A DNA stretch of 32,385 bases. Origin: a virus. Below, in pieces: positions 18,872 to 28,575 of this stretch (the stretch's first letter is position 1; each line of letters starts with the position of its first letter). The stretch covers positions 1 to 32,385 of IMG/VR virus record IMGVR_UViG_3300020391_000009. One strand, 5' to 3'. Under the pieces are notes generated by a model. That model searched no databases. It saw only the letters and a list, made by a program, of their open reading frames with translations, and had not been told where the DNA came from. Both the position numbers and the translations under genes were made by a program.

Positions 18872-20904
18872 GCCGGGTAACAATCTATCAATCAAACTTC
18901 ACGGTTGGGGAGCTTGATCCTCTCGTCAAAGGCCGGGTGGACCTCAATCAATACCCTTCTGCATTAGACAGAGCTAAGAATGTTACAGTGTTGCCACAGG
19001 GTGGCTTTGAACGTAGACCGGGTCTTGCTTTCCTGCAAGACTTGTCTAGTCATCTAGGGGGTTCGTTTACTGCTCAGAATGGCATAAGACTTATACCGTT
19101 TGAATTTAGCAATGAGCAAAGCTTCATGCTGGTGTTTGTTAAGCAATCCGCGACTGAAACCCGAATGTTTGTCTATGCCAATAAAGTACTTATAACAAAT
19201 ATAAACAGCACTGGTAATGACTATCTTGCTATAAATTTGGGCGATATCGATCTATCAAAGATATTTTTTACACAATCAGCCGATACACTTATCCTGGTCC
19301 AGGAAGATTTAGCCCCTAGAAAAATTGTTCGGGGTGCCTCTAACTCAACTTGGACAGAAAGCACTATATCCCTTACATCTCCCTTTCATGCGTTTACTAT
19401 CTCCACATCAAATCCTAGTGCTACTATTACACCGGATGCGGTTGATGGTACGGTGAAGATTACCGCCTCTTCTGGAATATTCTCCTCCGGCAACGTCAAT
19501 CAATTTATAAACGTCCTCAATGGGTTTGGTCGGGCTCGGATAATAGAGTTTGAAAGTTCGACAGTAGTGAAAACGGTAGTTGAGGTTCCTTTCTTTGAGG
19601 CATCCGTTGCCATAGCATCCGGATCATGGGAGCTTGAAACAGGCTATGAAGCTGTCTTTTCTTCATCAAAAGGCTTTCCAAGAACGTGTACTTTTCACGA
19701 AGGACGGTTGTTCTTTGGTGGCTCAAAGTCAATGCCCAACACATTATTTGGTTCTAAGGTTGCTGACTTCTTCAATTTTAAAACGGATGAGGCTTTAGAT
19801 GATGATGCGCTGTTTGTTACGATATCAAGTGACAGTCTTAATGCCATTAATGCTATTCGCTCTGGTCGTGACTTGCAGATCTTTACATCATCGGCTGAGT
19901 TCTTTATACCGCAATCAACCTTAGACCCAATCACACCATCAAACATAGTTATAAAAGTTGCTACCCGGAGGGGCTCTAAAGAGGGCATTAAGCCAGTGTC
20001 AGCGGAAACCGGCACCCTTTACATACAAAGATCCGGTAAAGCCCTCAGAGAGCTTGTATTTAGTGATACGGATCTTAACTACAACTCAGACAACGTGTCT
20101 CTTCTTTCCTCCCATTTGTTGAAGAACCCACAGAAGATGGCTCTCCGGGAAGCAACATCGACAGACGATGGTGACCTTCTCATGATTACAAACGGTACTG
20201 ATGGGTCTATGTGTGTGTATTCAATCCTTAAGCCACAGAATGTTATTGCGCCCTCAGAGTTTATCACAGACGGTATTTTTGAAGATGTAGGGGTTGATAT
20301 TGAGGATATCTATGTAATTGTAAAAAGAACTATTAATTCATCGACCAAACATTACCTTGAAATATTTGATGATGATCGTACAACCGATAGTGCCATACAA
20401 TACTTCTCAGGGGCTACGTCACCTGATCAGGCCAAACCTACTAATACTACAGCCGGAAGTCTTTCGCACCTAGAGGCCAAAACAGTCAATGTCGTGCGTG
20501 ATGACTTTGTGCTTCCTGATAAGACAGTATCGTCCGGACAAGTCACTCTAGATGCGGTACCCACCACCTATGTGGAAGTAGGATTACAGTATGACGTTGA
20601 GGTCAAAACTATGCCGGTAGAGCCAAGATTACCCAGTGGGGTCATTACAAGTCGCAAGAAACGCATACTAGAGGCAACGCCTATTCTTGACCGTACACAG
20701 AACTTATCAATCAATGGAAGCGAAATACCGTTTAGAGATTTACCGCATACACTTGATACAGCTATTTCGACCTTTACCGGGAGAAAACGTATGTCTCCCC
20801 TACTCGGATATTCTACCGAGGCACAAATTACATTTACTATGACAAAGCCTCTATTCGCTACCGTCCTAGCAGTAGAGTACAAACTTAGCACAGGAGGAGG
20901 ATAA
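18868..20904 (+). CDS. Tail tubular protein B (T7 gp12-like nozzle)
   Basis: This 678-residue protein forms the tail nozzle and carries the fibre-binding interface. Diagnostic N-terminus: YQSNFTVGELDPLVKGRVDLNQYPSALDRAKNVTVLPQGGFERRPGL. Also typical are FPRTCTFHEGRLFFGGS (about 270) and FNFKTDEALDDDALFVTISSDSLNAINAI (about 300-330). Slightly shorter than T7 gp12 (794 residues). It overlaps the gp11-like gene and is followed two bases later by the internal virion genes. Confidence 0.9.
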   Translation: MSRVTIYQSNFTVGELDPLVKGRVDLNQYPSALDRAKNVTVLPQGGFERRPGLAFLQDLSSHLGGSFTAQNGIRLIPFEFSNEQSFMLVFVKQSATETRMFVYANKVLITNINSTGNDYLAINLGDIDLSKIFFTQSADTLILVQEDLAPRKIVRGASNSTWTESTISLTSPFHAFTISTSNPSATITPDAVDGTVKITASSGIFSSGNVNQFINVLNGFGRARIIEFESSTVVKTVVEVPFFEASVAIASGSWELETGYEAVFSSSKGFPRTCTFHEGRLFFGGSKSMPNTLFGSKVADFFNFKTDEALDDDALFVTISSDSLNAINAIRSGRDLQIFTSSAEFFIPQSTLDPITPSNIVIKVATRRGSKEGIKPVSAETGTLYIQRSGKALRELVFSDTDLNYNSDNVSLLSSHLLKNPQKMALREATSTDDGDLLMITNGTDGSMCVYSILKPQNVIAPSEFITDGIFEDVGVDIEDIYVIVKRTINSSTKHYLEIFDDDRTTDSAIQYFSGATSPDQAKPTNTTAGSLSHLEAKTVNVVRDDFVLPDKTVSSGQVTLDAVPTTYVEVGLQYDVEVKTMPVEPRLPSGVITSRKKRILEATPILDRTQNLSINGSEIPFRDLPHTLDTAISTFTGRKRMSPLLGYSTEAQITFTMTKPLFATVLAVEYKLSTGGG

Positions 20905-20905
20905 C

Positions 20906-21388
20906 ATGGGTTTTCAAGCATTAGCGTTAGCAACATCTGCAATGAGTGCAATGGCACAAATGTCAGCCGGGGAAAAGGCAAAAGAGGCATATGAACAGAG
21001 AGCAAGAAACGAAGAACTCAGAGGACGAGTGGAGGCCGTAAATGCCAAGAAAAAAGGTGTCGAGGCTTTGAAAAGAACTAACGCAAGTCTTGCATCAATA
21101 TTAGCTGGTTCTTCACGGCAAGGTCTATCTCTTAGTTCCGGAACTGTTTTAGATAGAGGTGTGTTTCTTGTACAGCGTCCAGCGTCACAGGACTTTAGCG
21201 ATACGGCATTCAATGCGTCAATGGCTTTAGCTAATGCGAGTATGAGAGCTGAAGATTATAGAGGGGCTGGCGAACAAGCTCGACTACAAGGGCAAATAGG
21301 AGCGTTTTCAACTATGGCTACTGCTTTCGGTAACATGGCAAGTATTGGCGGTAACTCCGGCTTGAGCCAGTCAGGCAATATGATATAG
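20906..21388 (+). CDS. Internal virion protein, T7 gp14-like
   Basis: A 160-residue, Ala-rich, helical protein: MGFQALALATSAMSAMAQMSAGEKAKEAYEQRARNEELRGRVEAVNAKKKG, then the Gly/Ser segment LAGSSRQGLSLSSGTVLDRG. This fits the gp14-type ejection proteins that leave the head with the DNA and line the channel in the outer membrane. It starts after the nozzle gene with AGGAGG 6 bases upstream. The order gp12, gp14, gp15, gp16 is kept in this window. Confidence 0.75.
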   Translation: MGFQALALATSAMSAMAQMSAGEKAKEAYEQRARNEELRGRVEAVNAKKKGVEALKRTNASLASILAGSSRQGLSLSSGTVLDRGVFLVQRPASQDFSDTAFNASMALANASMRAEDYRGAGEQARLQGQIGAFSTMATAFGNMASIGGNSGLSQSGNMI

Positions 21389-21392
21389 AACT

Positions 21393-23186
21393 ATGGCACC
21401 AACCTTTCGACCATATCAATCAGTAGGTCAAGGGCTCAACCAGCTCAACCTACCAGAAGGAGCCGAGGCTAGAGAGGCATCTCGGACAATGACAGTGCTA
21501 TCCCGGTCTATAGACCAGATGTCTAATTTTTTCTTTAAACAAGCCGAAGATGAAGCAAGAATTGAGGGAGAGAAATTCGGTATAGAGTATATGTCTCTTG
21601 ACAAAGTGAGAGAGGCAAACAAAAACAATAAGGACATTTTTGATATACCAGAATTTGGTAATACTGTTTTTGGCAAAACGGCTAGGGCATCCGCTCTTAC
21701 TGTTCTTGAAAACGAAACATTGATAGAGGCCACTAAGACCCTTAATGATCTTGTCTTTAATGCTGAGACAAACAATACGAACCCTACTATTCTCCGCAAC
21801 CAGATAGATGCGTCTATCAAAGGGTATGTCGATGCCCTGCAACCATCTGCCCCGGTACTAGCAAAGAAAGTATCAGCACGGTTACAAGTCAATGGAGCCT
21901 CTGCGTTTGACAGCTATAGATCAGCTCATGCCAAAGCAACGACCGCATCACTGCAAGCTACCGCTCTCAAGGGATTGTTTACAAAGTTTGATCAATCCAA
22001 AGCGGATATGAATACAATGTTTTCTCAAGGAAAAATAGAGCAAACTGCTATTGATTTGCTTAGAGATGGCTATCTCAAGGAACTAGACAATTCTACCTAT
22101 GGCCTCAAAAGACAAGATAAGAAGGACTTTGCTAAATTGTTCGATGAGAACATAAAAAGTTTTATAAAAGAAAAAGCGTTTGAGTTTGCCTCTAATAGCC
22201 AAAAACCTTTCGATGCTATTAAAAAAATTAGAACCGCAACAACTGATGATCCAAATTTAAACAGATTATTGAAGTTACGTCTAAGTAACTTTGATTTTCG
22301 TAGAACCATGACCACAGAAATTAGAACGCTGTTTCGCCAGGAACAAGAAGAGCAAAACACTTTTGATACAAATAAAGAAAACGAACGCAAACAAAAGGTT
22401 GAGAACCGCAAAAAACAGTTCTTTAATGCTGTAGCTGGAAAGATAGACTATGACAAAGCTGATACTGCAATACGCTTGATGCTAGAGGTAGATGTTGATG
22501 AGGCGCAAAAACTCAAAGAAGAGTTAGCAAAGGCCGGAGGCGGTGTTCGTTTAGAGAGCGACCTATCGGATACACGAGTTGTAAAGATACTGACCGAACC
22601 AGATCTTGCAAACTATACAGATTTAAACACGCTAATCGCTGAGGGCAAACTGAGCAATGCCGATATCCTCAACCTTGATAAAACGATTGATGCAAATATT
22701 GATGATGATTACAAAGGTGCGTTAGCTATCGTCATGGAGGGTGTTAAGTATAACGAAACCGGTAAGCTTATCAAAGCACAAGACAAAACAAGTAAGCTCA
22801 GAGAGCAAGCCTACCTTACCATAAAGAAGAAACTTGTTTTAGCCAGGGATGAGGCACAAAGAAACAATACACCGGTTGATCTTGTAAGAATGGCCACCGA
22901 CCTTGTAGCAGATGTTGACAGTTCACTGAAGAACAATTTGACCGATTTGAAGAGAAACAAGCTTTCTAAAAAACTTGCAAGAATAAGACTATTAATGATT
23001 GGAGAAGGTGTAGAAAACATCCCACAAGGTGACGATGTTAGAGAAGTAACTAATTTTATTATTAACTACTATGACACAATAAAAGGCGATGAAAGAAAAC
23101 TCAAAAAGTTTGGATTAAACAAAGACAGTGTCTTGGTTTCTATGGAAACATTTAGAACACTTCTAAGGGAGCTTGATGATGAGTGA
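21393..23186 (+). CDS. Internal virion protein, gp15-like position
   Basis: This 597-residue, mostly helical protein has long charged coiled-coil stretches (for example QEEQNTFDTNKENERKQKVENRKKQ, about 315-340). The N-terminal YQSVGQGLNQLNLPEGAEAREASRT is typical of ejection proteins at this position in marine podoviruses. It probably forms part of the periplasmic ejection tube. No enzymatic domain is seen. It overlaps the next gene by 8 bases. Confidence 0.7.
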   Translation: MAPTFRPYQSVGQGLNQLNLPEGAEAREASRTMTVLSRSIDQMSNFFFKQAEDEARIEGEKFGIEYMSLDKVREANKNNKDIFDIPEFGNTVFGKTARASALTVLENETLIEATKTLNDLVFNAETNNTNPTILRNQIDASIKGYVDALQPSAPVLAKKVSARLQVNGASAFDSYRSAHAKATTASLQATALKGLFTKFDQSKADMNTMFSQGKIEQTAIDLLRDGYLKELDNSTYGLKRQDKKDFAKLFDENIKSFIKEKAFEFASNSQKPFDAIKKIRTATTDDPNLNRLLKLRLSNFDFRRTMTTEIRTLFRQEQEEQNTFDTNKENERKQKVENRKKQFFNAVAGKIDYDKADTAIRLMLEVDVDEAQKLKEELAKAGGGVRLESDLSDTRVVKILTEPDLANYTDLNTLIAEGKLSNADILNLDKTIDANIDDDYKGALAIVMEGVKYNETGKLIKAQDKTSKLREQAYLTIKKKLVLARDEAQRNNTPVDLVRMATDLVADVDSSLKNNLTDLKRNKLSKKLARIRLLMIGEGVENIPQGDDVREVTNFIINYYDTIKGDERKLKKFGLNKDSVLVSMETFRTLLRELDDE

Positions 23187-25623
23187 TAGTTTTATTTCTG
23201 AAGTCATTCGATCCAACCAACTCCGCATGGATGATGATTATTCTTTCAGTCTTGATAACGGCAACATGGTGCTTTCCCAGCCACAGCTTTACGGTGACCT
23301 TAATGAACGTATTGTTGAACAAGGACAAGGAGCAACTGAGGAACTAAAAGATCTTGCCGGCAAAGCAGAGTTTATTGATAAGCCTCCTGCATTTAGCAGA
23401 CAATCGGTACGAAGTAATATCTTTACCTTTCTTAACAACTTAGGCATCAACCCAGAAAACTCTGAGTTTGTTTCAACACTTATAGCCGGTGACCCTTCAT
23501 CAGAATTTGGAACGGCAGATATTATTGGAGCTATGGGTGTGCCGGAGATAGTGGAAGGTACAAGAGAGTTTAGAGGAGGTGTCAAAGAGGGTGACCTTAG
23601 TACGATGGGAATGGGAGCTTTGCGTACAGGCTTTGGTGTTCTTGAAACCATTCCAGGAGTTGCTGTTGCTAGTAAAGCTCTTAAAGAGCCAGTAAAGAAT
23701 ACTATCGGTCTACTAGCGAACAAGGCTAGAGAATACAAAGCTAATCAACCACCGGGAACAAAACTTCTGTCAACAGATCCTACCGACCCAACGGTAGATG
23801 CAATCATCAAGCTTGATGAGATGGTAAACCCGAAACAGACAATGCAAAAAGGCATACCGTTCCAAAAAGAAAAAACTGATAACAATTTACGCCTCCACAA
23901 AATGAGACTTGATAAGCTTGCCACAGAGGGAACGCCATATCCTGGAGGGCCAAAAAACGAGAGAACAGTGATCAAAGCACCAAATGAGAACCTACCCGAT
24001 TTTGTTGTTGGTAAAATTACTTTTGATGATTGGATTGCTAGAACAGAAAAACTTCTTACTCCCGAAGAAATCATGGCAGAAAAAGACTGGTATGATGATG
24101 TATTTAAAGAGTTTGATAAAGTTGCTGGTGATGAACCAAATATGCTTAGAAAGCTTGGGGAGGCTTGGTTGTCAGCCCAACAGAACGAAACACCTTCTTC
24201 TGCTTTAACAAATGTTTTAAGTATCTTTGAGCAATTTAAACGCGGTGTACCTTTTGAAGAAGTTAAAGGTAAAGGACTACCAGAGGCAAATAAGATTGCC
24301 TCATCAATAATATACGATAAAGAAATAACTGGGGGAGCTGGGCAAAAGATCTCAGATTTCATTGATAGTGGCTACAGCAAACCGGTAAGATCTATTATGG
24401 GTAACGAGCCTGGTGGGGGGATGCCGTTTGTTGTCGATATACATACCGCAAGAGATACCGGTCTTGTTGATAGAAAGCTCGTAAATCACCTCACAAGACT
24501 AGGATACAAAGTACCAAAGAATGTTGTGCTTGATGTTGGAGAGGGCGGTATCAAAGGGCCGATGTATGAAAATAGAGCTATCTTTGGGCGAGAGCTTACT
24601 GATCATCTCAACTCAATAAAGTGGCAAGGTAAAGATGATTGGAGGCCACAAGAAGTGCAAGCAGTAGGATGGATGGCCTTGTCAAATAAACTGACTGGCG
24701 AAGGTGGTCGGGGTGGCAATACGGCAACGGCTATGTCAAGAAACACAAGTCGCATAGCTATGGAAGTTGATCCAGGTGCCGGCTCTCCTTGGGCAGATAA
24801 GTACGGTGCTGATTATGGTGCGTTAGATGAAGTTGATCGAATAGCTATAAACAATACTGTTACGCAAAGAGCTATTGAAATGGTTGCCAAGTCTGAGGGT
24901 GCTGTACTTAATACTGTGGTGCATGGTCAAGGCGGTTGGAAACAATACACTAATCCTTCATCGGTTATGGAGGGGCTAGTTACTTTTGATACGGCAAAAA
25001 GGGTTGCCTCACGGCTTGGGTACCTTCTCAATCAGACTGAAGTGCTTGTCAACCAATCAAAACCTTTAACAGCAAATCCAGAAAACTTTGGCCTTATGAT
25101 TGTTGCAAAGGGTGGTGAGCTTTCTGATAAGAATAATCTAGATGCCTTAATGGAGAAAATGCTGTCTGATGATAAACTAGGTATAGTTACGCAAGGATAC
25201 CACCCAATAACTCTATCCGATGGCCGTGCTGGTATAAATATTGTTATTACAAAACAAACTCTCATAGATGCAAAAAAGGAAGGTGTTATTAAATCTCAGA
25301 AGGCAGGGAAAGAATACATTATGGACTTTGTGAACAATGAATTGTCAAAAATAACAGATGACTTGAATTTTGATGCAGAGGCAGATATATTAGAGAGTGT
25401 TGCTGAGTTTGTTGGCAATGATTGGACTAAGGACAAAGCTGGTGGCAATTACAAAATTAACTTTGGTGGAAAAGCCGGAACAGATGCGAAAGACCCTGGA
25501 GGGTCAGACATCGATATTGATGGGCAAGAACTTGAGGCACTCTTCTCAAGTGAAATCACCAAAGCCAAAGCGAAAAAAGGAAGTGGAGAAGTCACCTCAA
25601 GCGTAGGAGGTGATGATGGTTAA
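23179..25623 (+). CDS. Large virion/ejection-associated protein
   Basis: This 814-residue protein sits between the gp15-like and gp16-like genes. It contains an early hydrophobic segment (MGALRTGFGVLETIPGVAVASKALK, about 152-176). It also has the conserved-looking block MPFVVDIHTARDTGLVDRKLVNHLTRLGY (about 415-445) and a Gly/Asp-rich end. I recall relatives as 'large polyvalent'-type proteins of marine phages; no enzyme is proven. Starts possible at 23173 (TTG), 23176 and 23179. The last has AAGGGA 8 bases upstream and is used. It overlaps the next gene by 8 bases. Confidence 0.7.
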   Translation: MSDSFISEVIRSNQLRMDDDYSFSLDNGNMVLSQPQLYGDLNERIVEQGQGATEELKDLAGKAEFIDKPPAFSRQSVRSNIFTFLNNLGINPENSEFVSTLIAGDPSSEFGTADIIGAMGVPEIVEGTREFRGGVKEGDLSTMGMGALRTGFGVLETIPGVAVASKALKEPVKNTIGLLANKAREYKANQPPGTKLLSTDPTDPTVDAIIKLDEMVNPKQTMQKGIPFQKEKTDNNLRLHKMRLDKLATEGTPYPGGPKNERTVIKAPNENLPDFVVGKITFDDWIARTEKLLTPEEIMAEKDWYDDVFKEFDKVAGDEPNMLRKLGEAWLSAQQNETPSSALTNVLSIFEQFKRGVPFEEVKGKGLPEANKIASSIIYDKEITGGAGQKISDFIDSGYSKPVRSIMGNEPGGGMPFVVDIHTARDTGLVDRKLVNHLTRLGYKVPKNVVLDVGEGGIKGPMYENRAIFGRELTDHLNSIKWQGKDDWRPQEVQAVGWMALSNKLTGEGGRGGNTATAMSRNTSRIAMEVDPGAGSPWADKYGADYGALDEVDRIAINNTVTQRAIEMVAKSEGAVLNTVVHGQGGWKQYTNPSSVMEGLVTFDTAKRVASRLGYLLNQTEVLVNQSKPLTANPENFGLMIVAKGGELSDKNNLDALMEKMLSDDKLGIVTQGYHPITLSDGRAGINIVITKQTLIDAKKEGVIKSQKAGKEYIMDFVNNELSKITDDLNFDAEADILESVAEFVGNDWTKDKAGGNYKINFGGKAGTDAKDPGGSDIDIDGQELEALFSSEITKAKAKKGSGEVTSSVGGDDG

Positions 25624-28546
25624 ATCCAAAGTATTCGATTTTCTAGAGGCTCTCAACAAGTTTGGTGACAAATCGGAGACTAGAATTTACGGTGGCGATC
25701 TTCCAGAAAAAATTACTGAAATTGGTGGCAAGGTAGTTGTACCCGAAAGCAAAGATAAGCTTGAGGATGTTGCTAAGGTATTTGTAAAAGATCACAAAGG
25801 CCCAGGTACTAACCTTGGTCGTATTGGTGAGATATTCGACAGAAACTTTGACGAGATGGAACTGAACCTAGCCAAGATGGTTGGTGGTCCGGGTGACATT
25901 CTCCAAAACCTCAAAGACCTAAACAAAGAATTATTTGAAGAGGCAAGACGAGGAACTAAGACTTTGCAAGAAATGGCAGAGGATGCCGGCAAAATTGGTT
26001 TCGATACAATATCTAAAAACCTTATGACCAGAAATCCCGGTGATATGCTGAAACCAGAGGAGGTCTTAGGTGGGTTTCTTCTCTTACAAAAGCTTAATCA
26101 AGAGATTGCCTACGGTGCCAGAAAGATGACCCAGCTACAAGGTGCAGACTTTATAGCTAGCAAAGAGATGCTTGAGGACTATGCCAAAATTCAAAGACTT
26201 ATTGAAATGTCAAAGACAGTATCGGCTCAGTTGTCTGGCGGTGTCAGTGAGTTCGGTAGAGGGTTGGGTCTTGTTTCTAAATTAGAGCAAGTGCTAGACG
26301 TTGACTTTAGAATGATCGATGAAAAGTTTGATAACATTGCACAAACACAGATTGATGAGATCATAGGACAGAACGAAAAGAATGTTATACGTTACGAGCT
26401 AGAGGCTTTGTCAGCGTTAGATTTTAGACAACGACAAGAGTACACAACCGGGGTTCCTATAAAGAAATCTATTGATGTTATGATGGAGATGTACATCAAT
26501 GCCCTACTCTCTTCACCGGTAACACATACCGTTAATGTGGCTGGTAACGGTGTCTTTCAAGCTACACGATTTCTAGAAACTGGCTTGTCTGGTGTTATAG
26601 GAAATATTCGACAGGGTGTTCGTGGTGGCCTTGGTATGAAGGTAAAACCCGAAGATCAAGCTATGCTCGTAGAAGCTCATGCTTTTATGCATGGTTCTCT
26701 CATGGCGCAGAAAGATGCATTTACTCTTATGCTGAAAACAGCAATTACCGGGGAAAGCGGTGATGTAACAGCAAAGATGGGAAAGATAGACCTTGATAGA
26801 CTTGGTATCGGCAACACAAATAATGTTGTTGATGTTATGGATCAAGTATCAAGGGGTGAATTTGGTAGTGCGTTTATAAATACTATGGGTATTGCTACCC
26901 GACTTCCTGGTCGCTTTCTTGCAATGGAAGATGAGTACTTTAAGGTTATGATAAAAAGACGAGTGCAGTATCAAGAGGCATATCGGGCATCATCAATAGA
27001 AGTACAGAAAAGAATAAAGGCTGGTTTCTCAGTAGATGAGGCACAGCAATACGGTACTGCAAAATATCACGAGGTGTTGACGAACCCATCGAAAGACATC
27101 AGGGAAAAGATGACCCAGACAGCTCTCAAAGAAACATTTCAAGCTCCTACCGGGGATAGGTTTGCAAGCTTATTTAGTCACCCGGCTGTTAAGTTTCTCG
27201 GTGTGCCATTCTATAGAACACCAACAAATATATTTAAGGAGATAGGTGATAGGACAATTAACATATATCCTACTGCCAAAGCCCTCGCTCTAGGACAAGG
27301 GAGAGAGTTTGATGAGGCATTAGCCAAGCTGGTTACCGGTTGGGGTATAATGACCACAATGACCGCCTTAGTCGGTGGTTACTACGGTGATGACATAATC
27401 GTAACCGGTACAGGACCAGGAAACCAAAAAGCTAGAGATATCATAAACAAAGGGGCTAATATCCCTCCGGCAAGTATTGGTGTTAAGCAGGATGATGGAT
27501 CGTATAAGTTTACGTCCTTCAATAGATTTGATCCTCTATCAATGCTTTTACTTGCTACCGCTGACTATGTGAACTTTGCTGAGTACAATACCGATGCGGA
27601 TGCTCTAGAGAAAATGACCAATGTGCTTATGTTAGCTACCACAGAGTATGCTCAAACCATTCCCTTTCTCCAAGGTGTTGCTGAATTTCAAAACATAGTT
27701 GGGGATCGGTTTGCCTCCGGTGAAACAAGGGGAGCAAGAATACTCAAATGGTTAGGTACTCGTACAGCCGGTGTAGCCTCAAACATAGGTGGACAAGCAG
27801 AAACATTTACGACTTTGGGCGGTGGAACCCTTATGAGAAACCTTGGAGTTGATTATCCTTTCATAGGCGCAAACAGCTTTATGGCAACAATGGAGCGTAT
27901 ATCTGATCCCTACAAATCCAATACTATGCTTGCACCCGATCAGATATCAGGCATTCGTGTAGAAGATATCAACCCATTCTGGCGAGGCTTTTACGAAACG
28001 CTGAACCGCTACAGAGCAAGACATCCTCTCTTTGCCAAAGATCTTCCGGATGATGTAAACTTCTGGGGCGAACCGGTAATGCAGTTAGATCCAGATCAAC
28101 TTAAGCAATACGGTCAGTTTGGTATGTCTTTCAATCCTATGCGTATACAGACCGGACAATACTCTGATCTAGATAGAGAGTTACTAAGGCTTTCAGTGGG
28201 TGGGGCTGGAACCTTTAGTCTTCATAATAGGACACAAGGTGGCTACAAGTTATTGAATGACGAGTACTTACGCTATGTCCAGATGGTTAATAACATAGAT
28301 GATAACGGCAATATGCCGGAGGACGATGGCTACGATCCAAGTGAGAACTTTATATCAAAACTAAACTTATACCTTGATCCCAGCACTCCAGAAGGTGATG
28401 AGTACTTTCTTGCTGAGAGCGATGAAGAGAAGTATGACTTACTCAGTGACGAGCTATCAAACAAAAGAACGTTATCAAGGGACAAATTATTTAAAACTAG
28501 CAACAGATTGCTCACCTTAAAAGAAATAGACGAGACAATCCAATAG
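25616..28546 (+). CDS. Large internal virion protein, gp16-like position
   Basis: This 976-residue protein is probably the major ejection protein that crosses the inner membrane. INALLSSPVTHTVNVAGNGVF (about 302-322), MEDEYFKVMIKRRVQYQEAYRAS (about 440-462) and VPFYRTPTNIF resemble a recurring C-terminal domain of large polyvalent phage proteins. Hydrophobic stretches near GWGIMTTMTALVGGYY may insert in membranes. No lytic transglycosylase motif like that at the T7 gp16 N-terminus is seen. ATG 25616 is used because AGGAGG ends 5 bases before it; in-frame GTG 25610 and ATG 25613 overlap that site. Confidence 0.75.
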   Translation: MVKSKVFDFLEALNKFGDKSETRIYGGDLPEKITEIGGKVVVPESKDKLEDVAKVFVKDHKGPGTNLGRIGEIFDRNFDEMELNLAKMVGGPGDILQNLKDLNKELFEEARRGTKTLQEMAEDAGKIGFDTISKNLMTRNPGDMLKPEEVLGGFLLLQKLNQEIAYGARKMTQLQGADFIASKEMLEDYAKIQRLIEMSKTVSAQLSGGVSEFGRGLGLVSKLEQVLDVDFRMIDEKFDNIAQTQIDEIIGQNEKNVIRYELEALSALDFRQRQEYTTGVPIKKSIDVMMEMYINALLSSPVTHTVNVAGNGVFQATRFLETGLSGVIGNIRQGVRGGLGMKVKPEDQAMLVEAHAFMHGSLMAQKDAFTLMLKTAITGESGDVTAKMGKIDLDRLGIGNTNNVVDVMDQVSRGEFGSAFINTMGIATRLPGRFLAMEDEYFKVMIKRRVQYQEAYRASSIEVQKRIKAGFSVDEAQQYGTAKYHEVLTNPSKDIREKMTQTALKETFQAPTGDRFASLFSHPAVKFLGVPFYRTPTNIFKEIGDRTINIYPTAKALALGQGREFDEALAKLVTGWGIMTTMTALVGGYYGDDIIVTGTGPGNQKARDIINKGANIPPASIGVKQDDGSYKFTSFNRFDPLSMLLLATADYVNFAEYNTDADALEKMTNVLMLATTEYAQTIPFLQGVAEFQNIVGDRFASGETRGARILKWLGTRTAGVASNIGGQAETFTTLGGGTLMRNLGVDYPFIGANSFMATMERISDPYKSNTMLAPDQISGIRVEDINPFWRGFYETLNRYRARHPLFAKDLPDDVNFWGEPVMQLDPDQLKQYGQFGMSFNPMRIQTGQYSDLDRELLRLSVGGAGTFSLHNRTQGGYKLLNDEYLRYVQMVNNIDDNGNMPEDDGYDPSENFISKLNLYLDPSTPEGDEYFLAESDEEKYDLLSDELSNKRTLSRDKLFKTSNRLLTLKEIDETIQ

Positions 28547-28575
28547 TGTTATAAAACCTAGAAGGGGCTTTTAGA
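28543..28575 (+). promoter_or_regulatory. AAACCTAGA element with hairpin before long fibre
   Basis: 28543-28568 repeats 1633-1658 with two differences in 26 bases. CTAGAAG (28559-28565), GGG loop and CTTTTAG (28569-28575) form a 7-bp stem with one G-U. It ends directly before the fibre ATG at 28576, so the AAGGGG ribosome site lies in the stem and loop. Candidate translational switch or promoter for fibre expression. Confidence 0.6.

Noticed and set aside
21428-21892. 154- and 114-codon minus-strand frames in the gp15-like gene
   Set aside because: Shadow frames of a long + strand gene; no operon context on that strand.
23745-24362. 205-codon minus-strand frame in the 814-residue gene
   Set aside because: Ser-rich shadow of the + strand gene; no ribosome site and no leftward neighbours.
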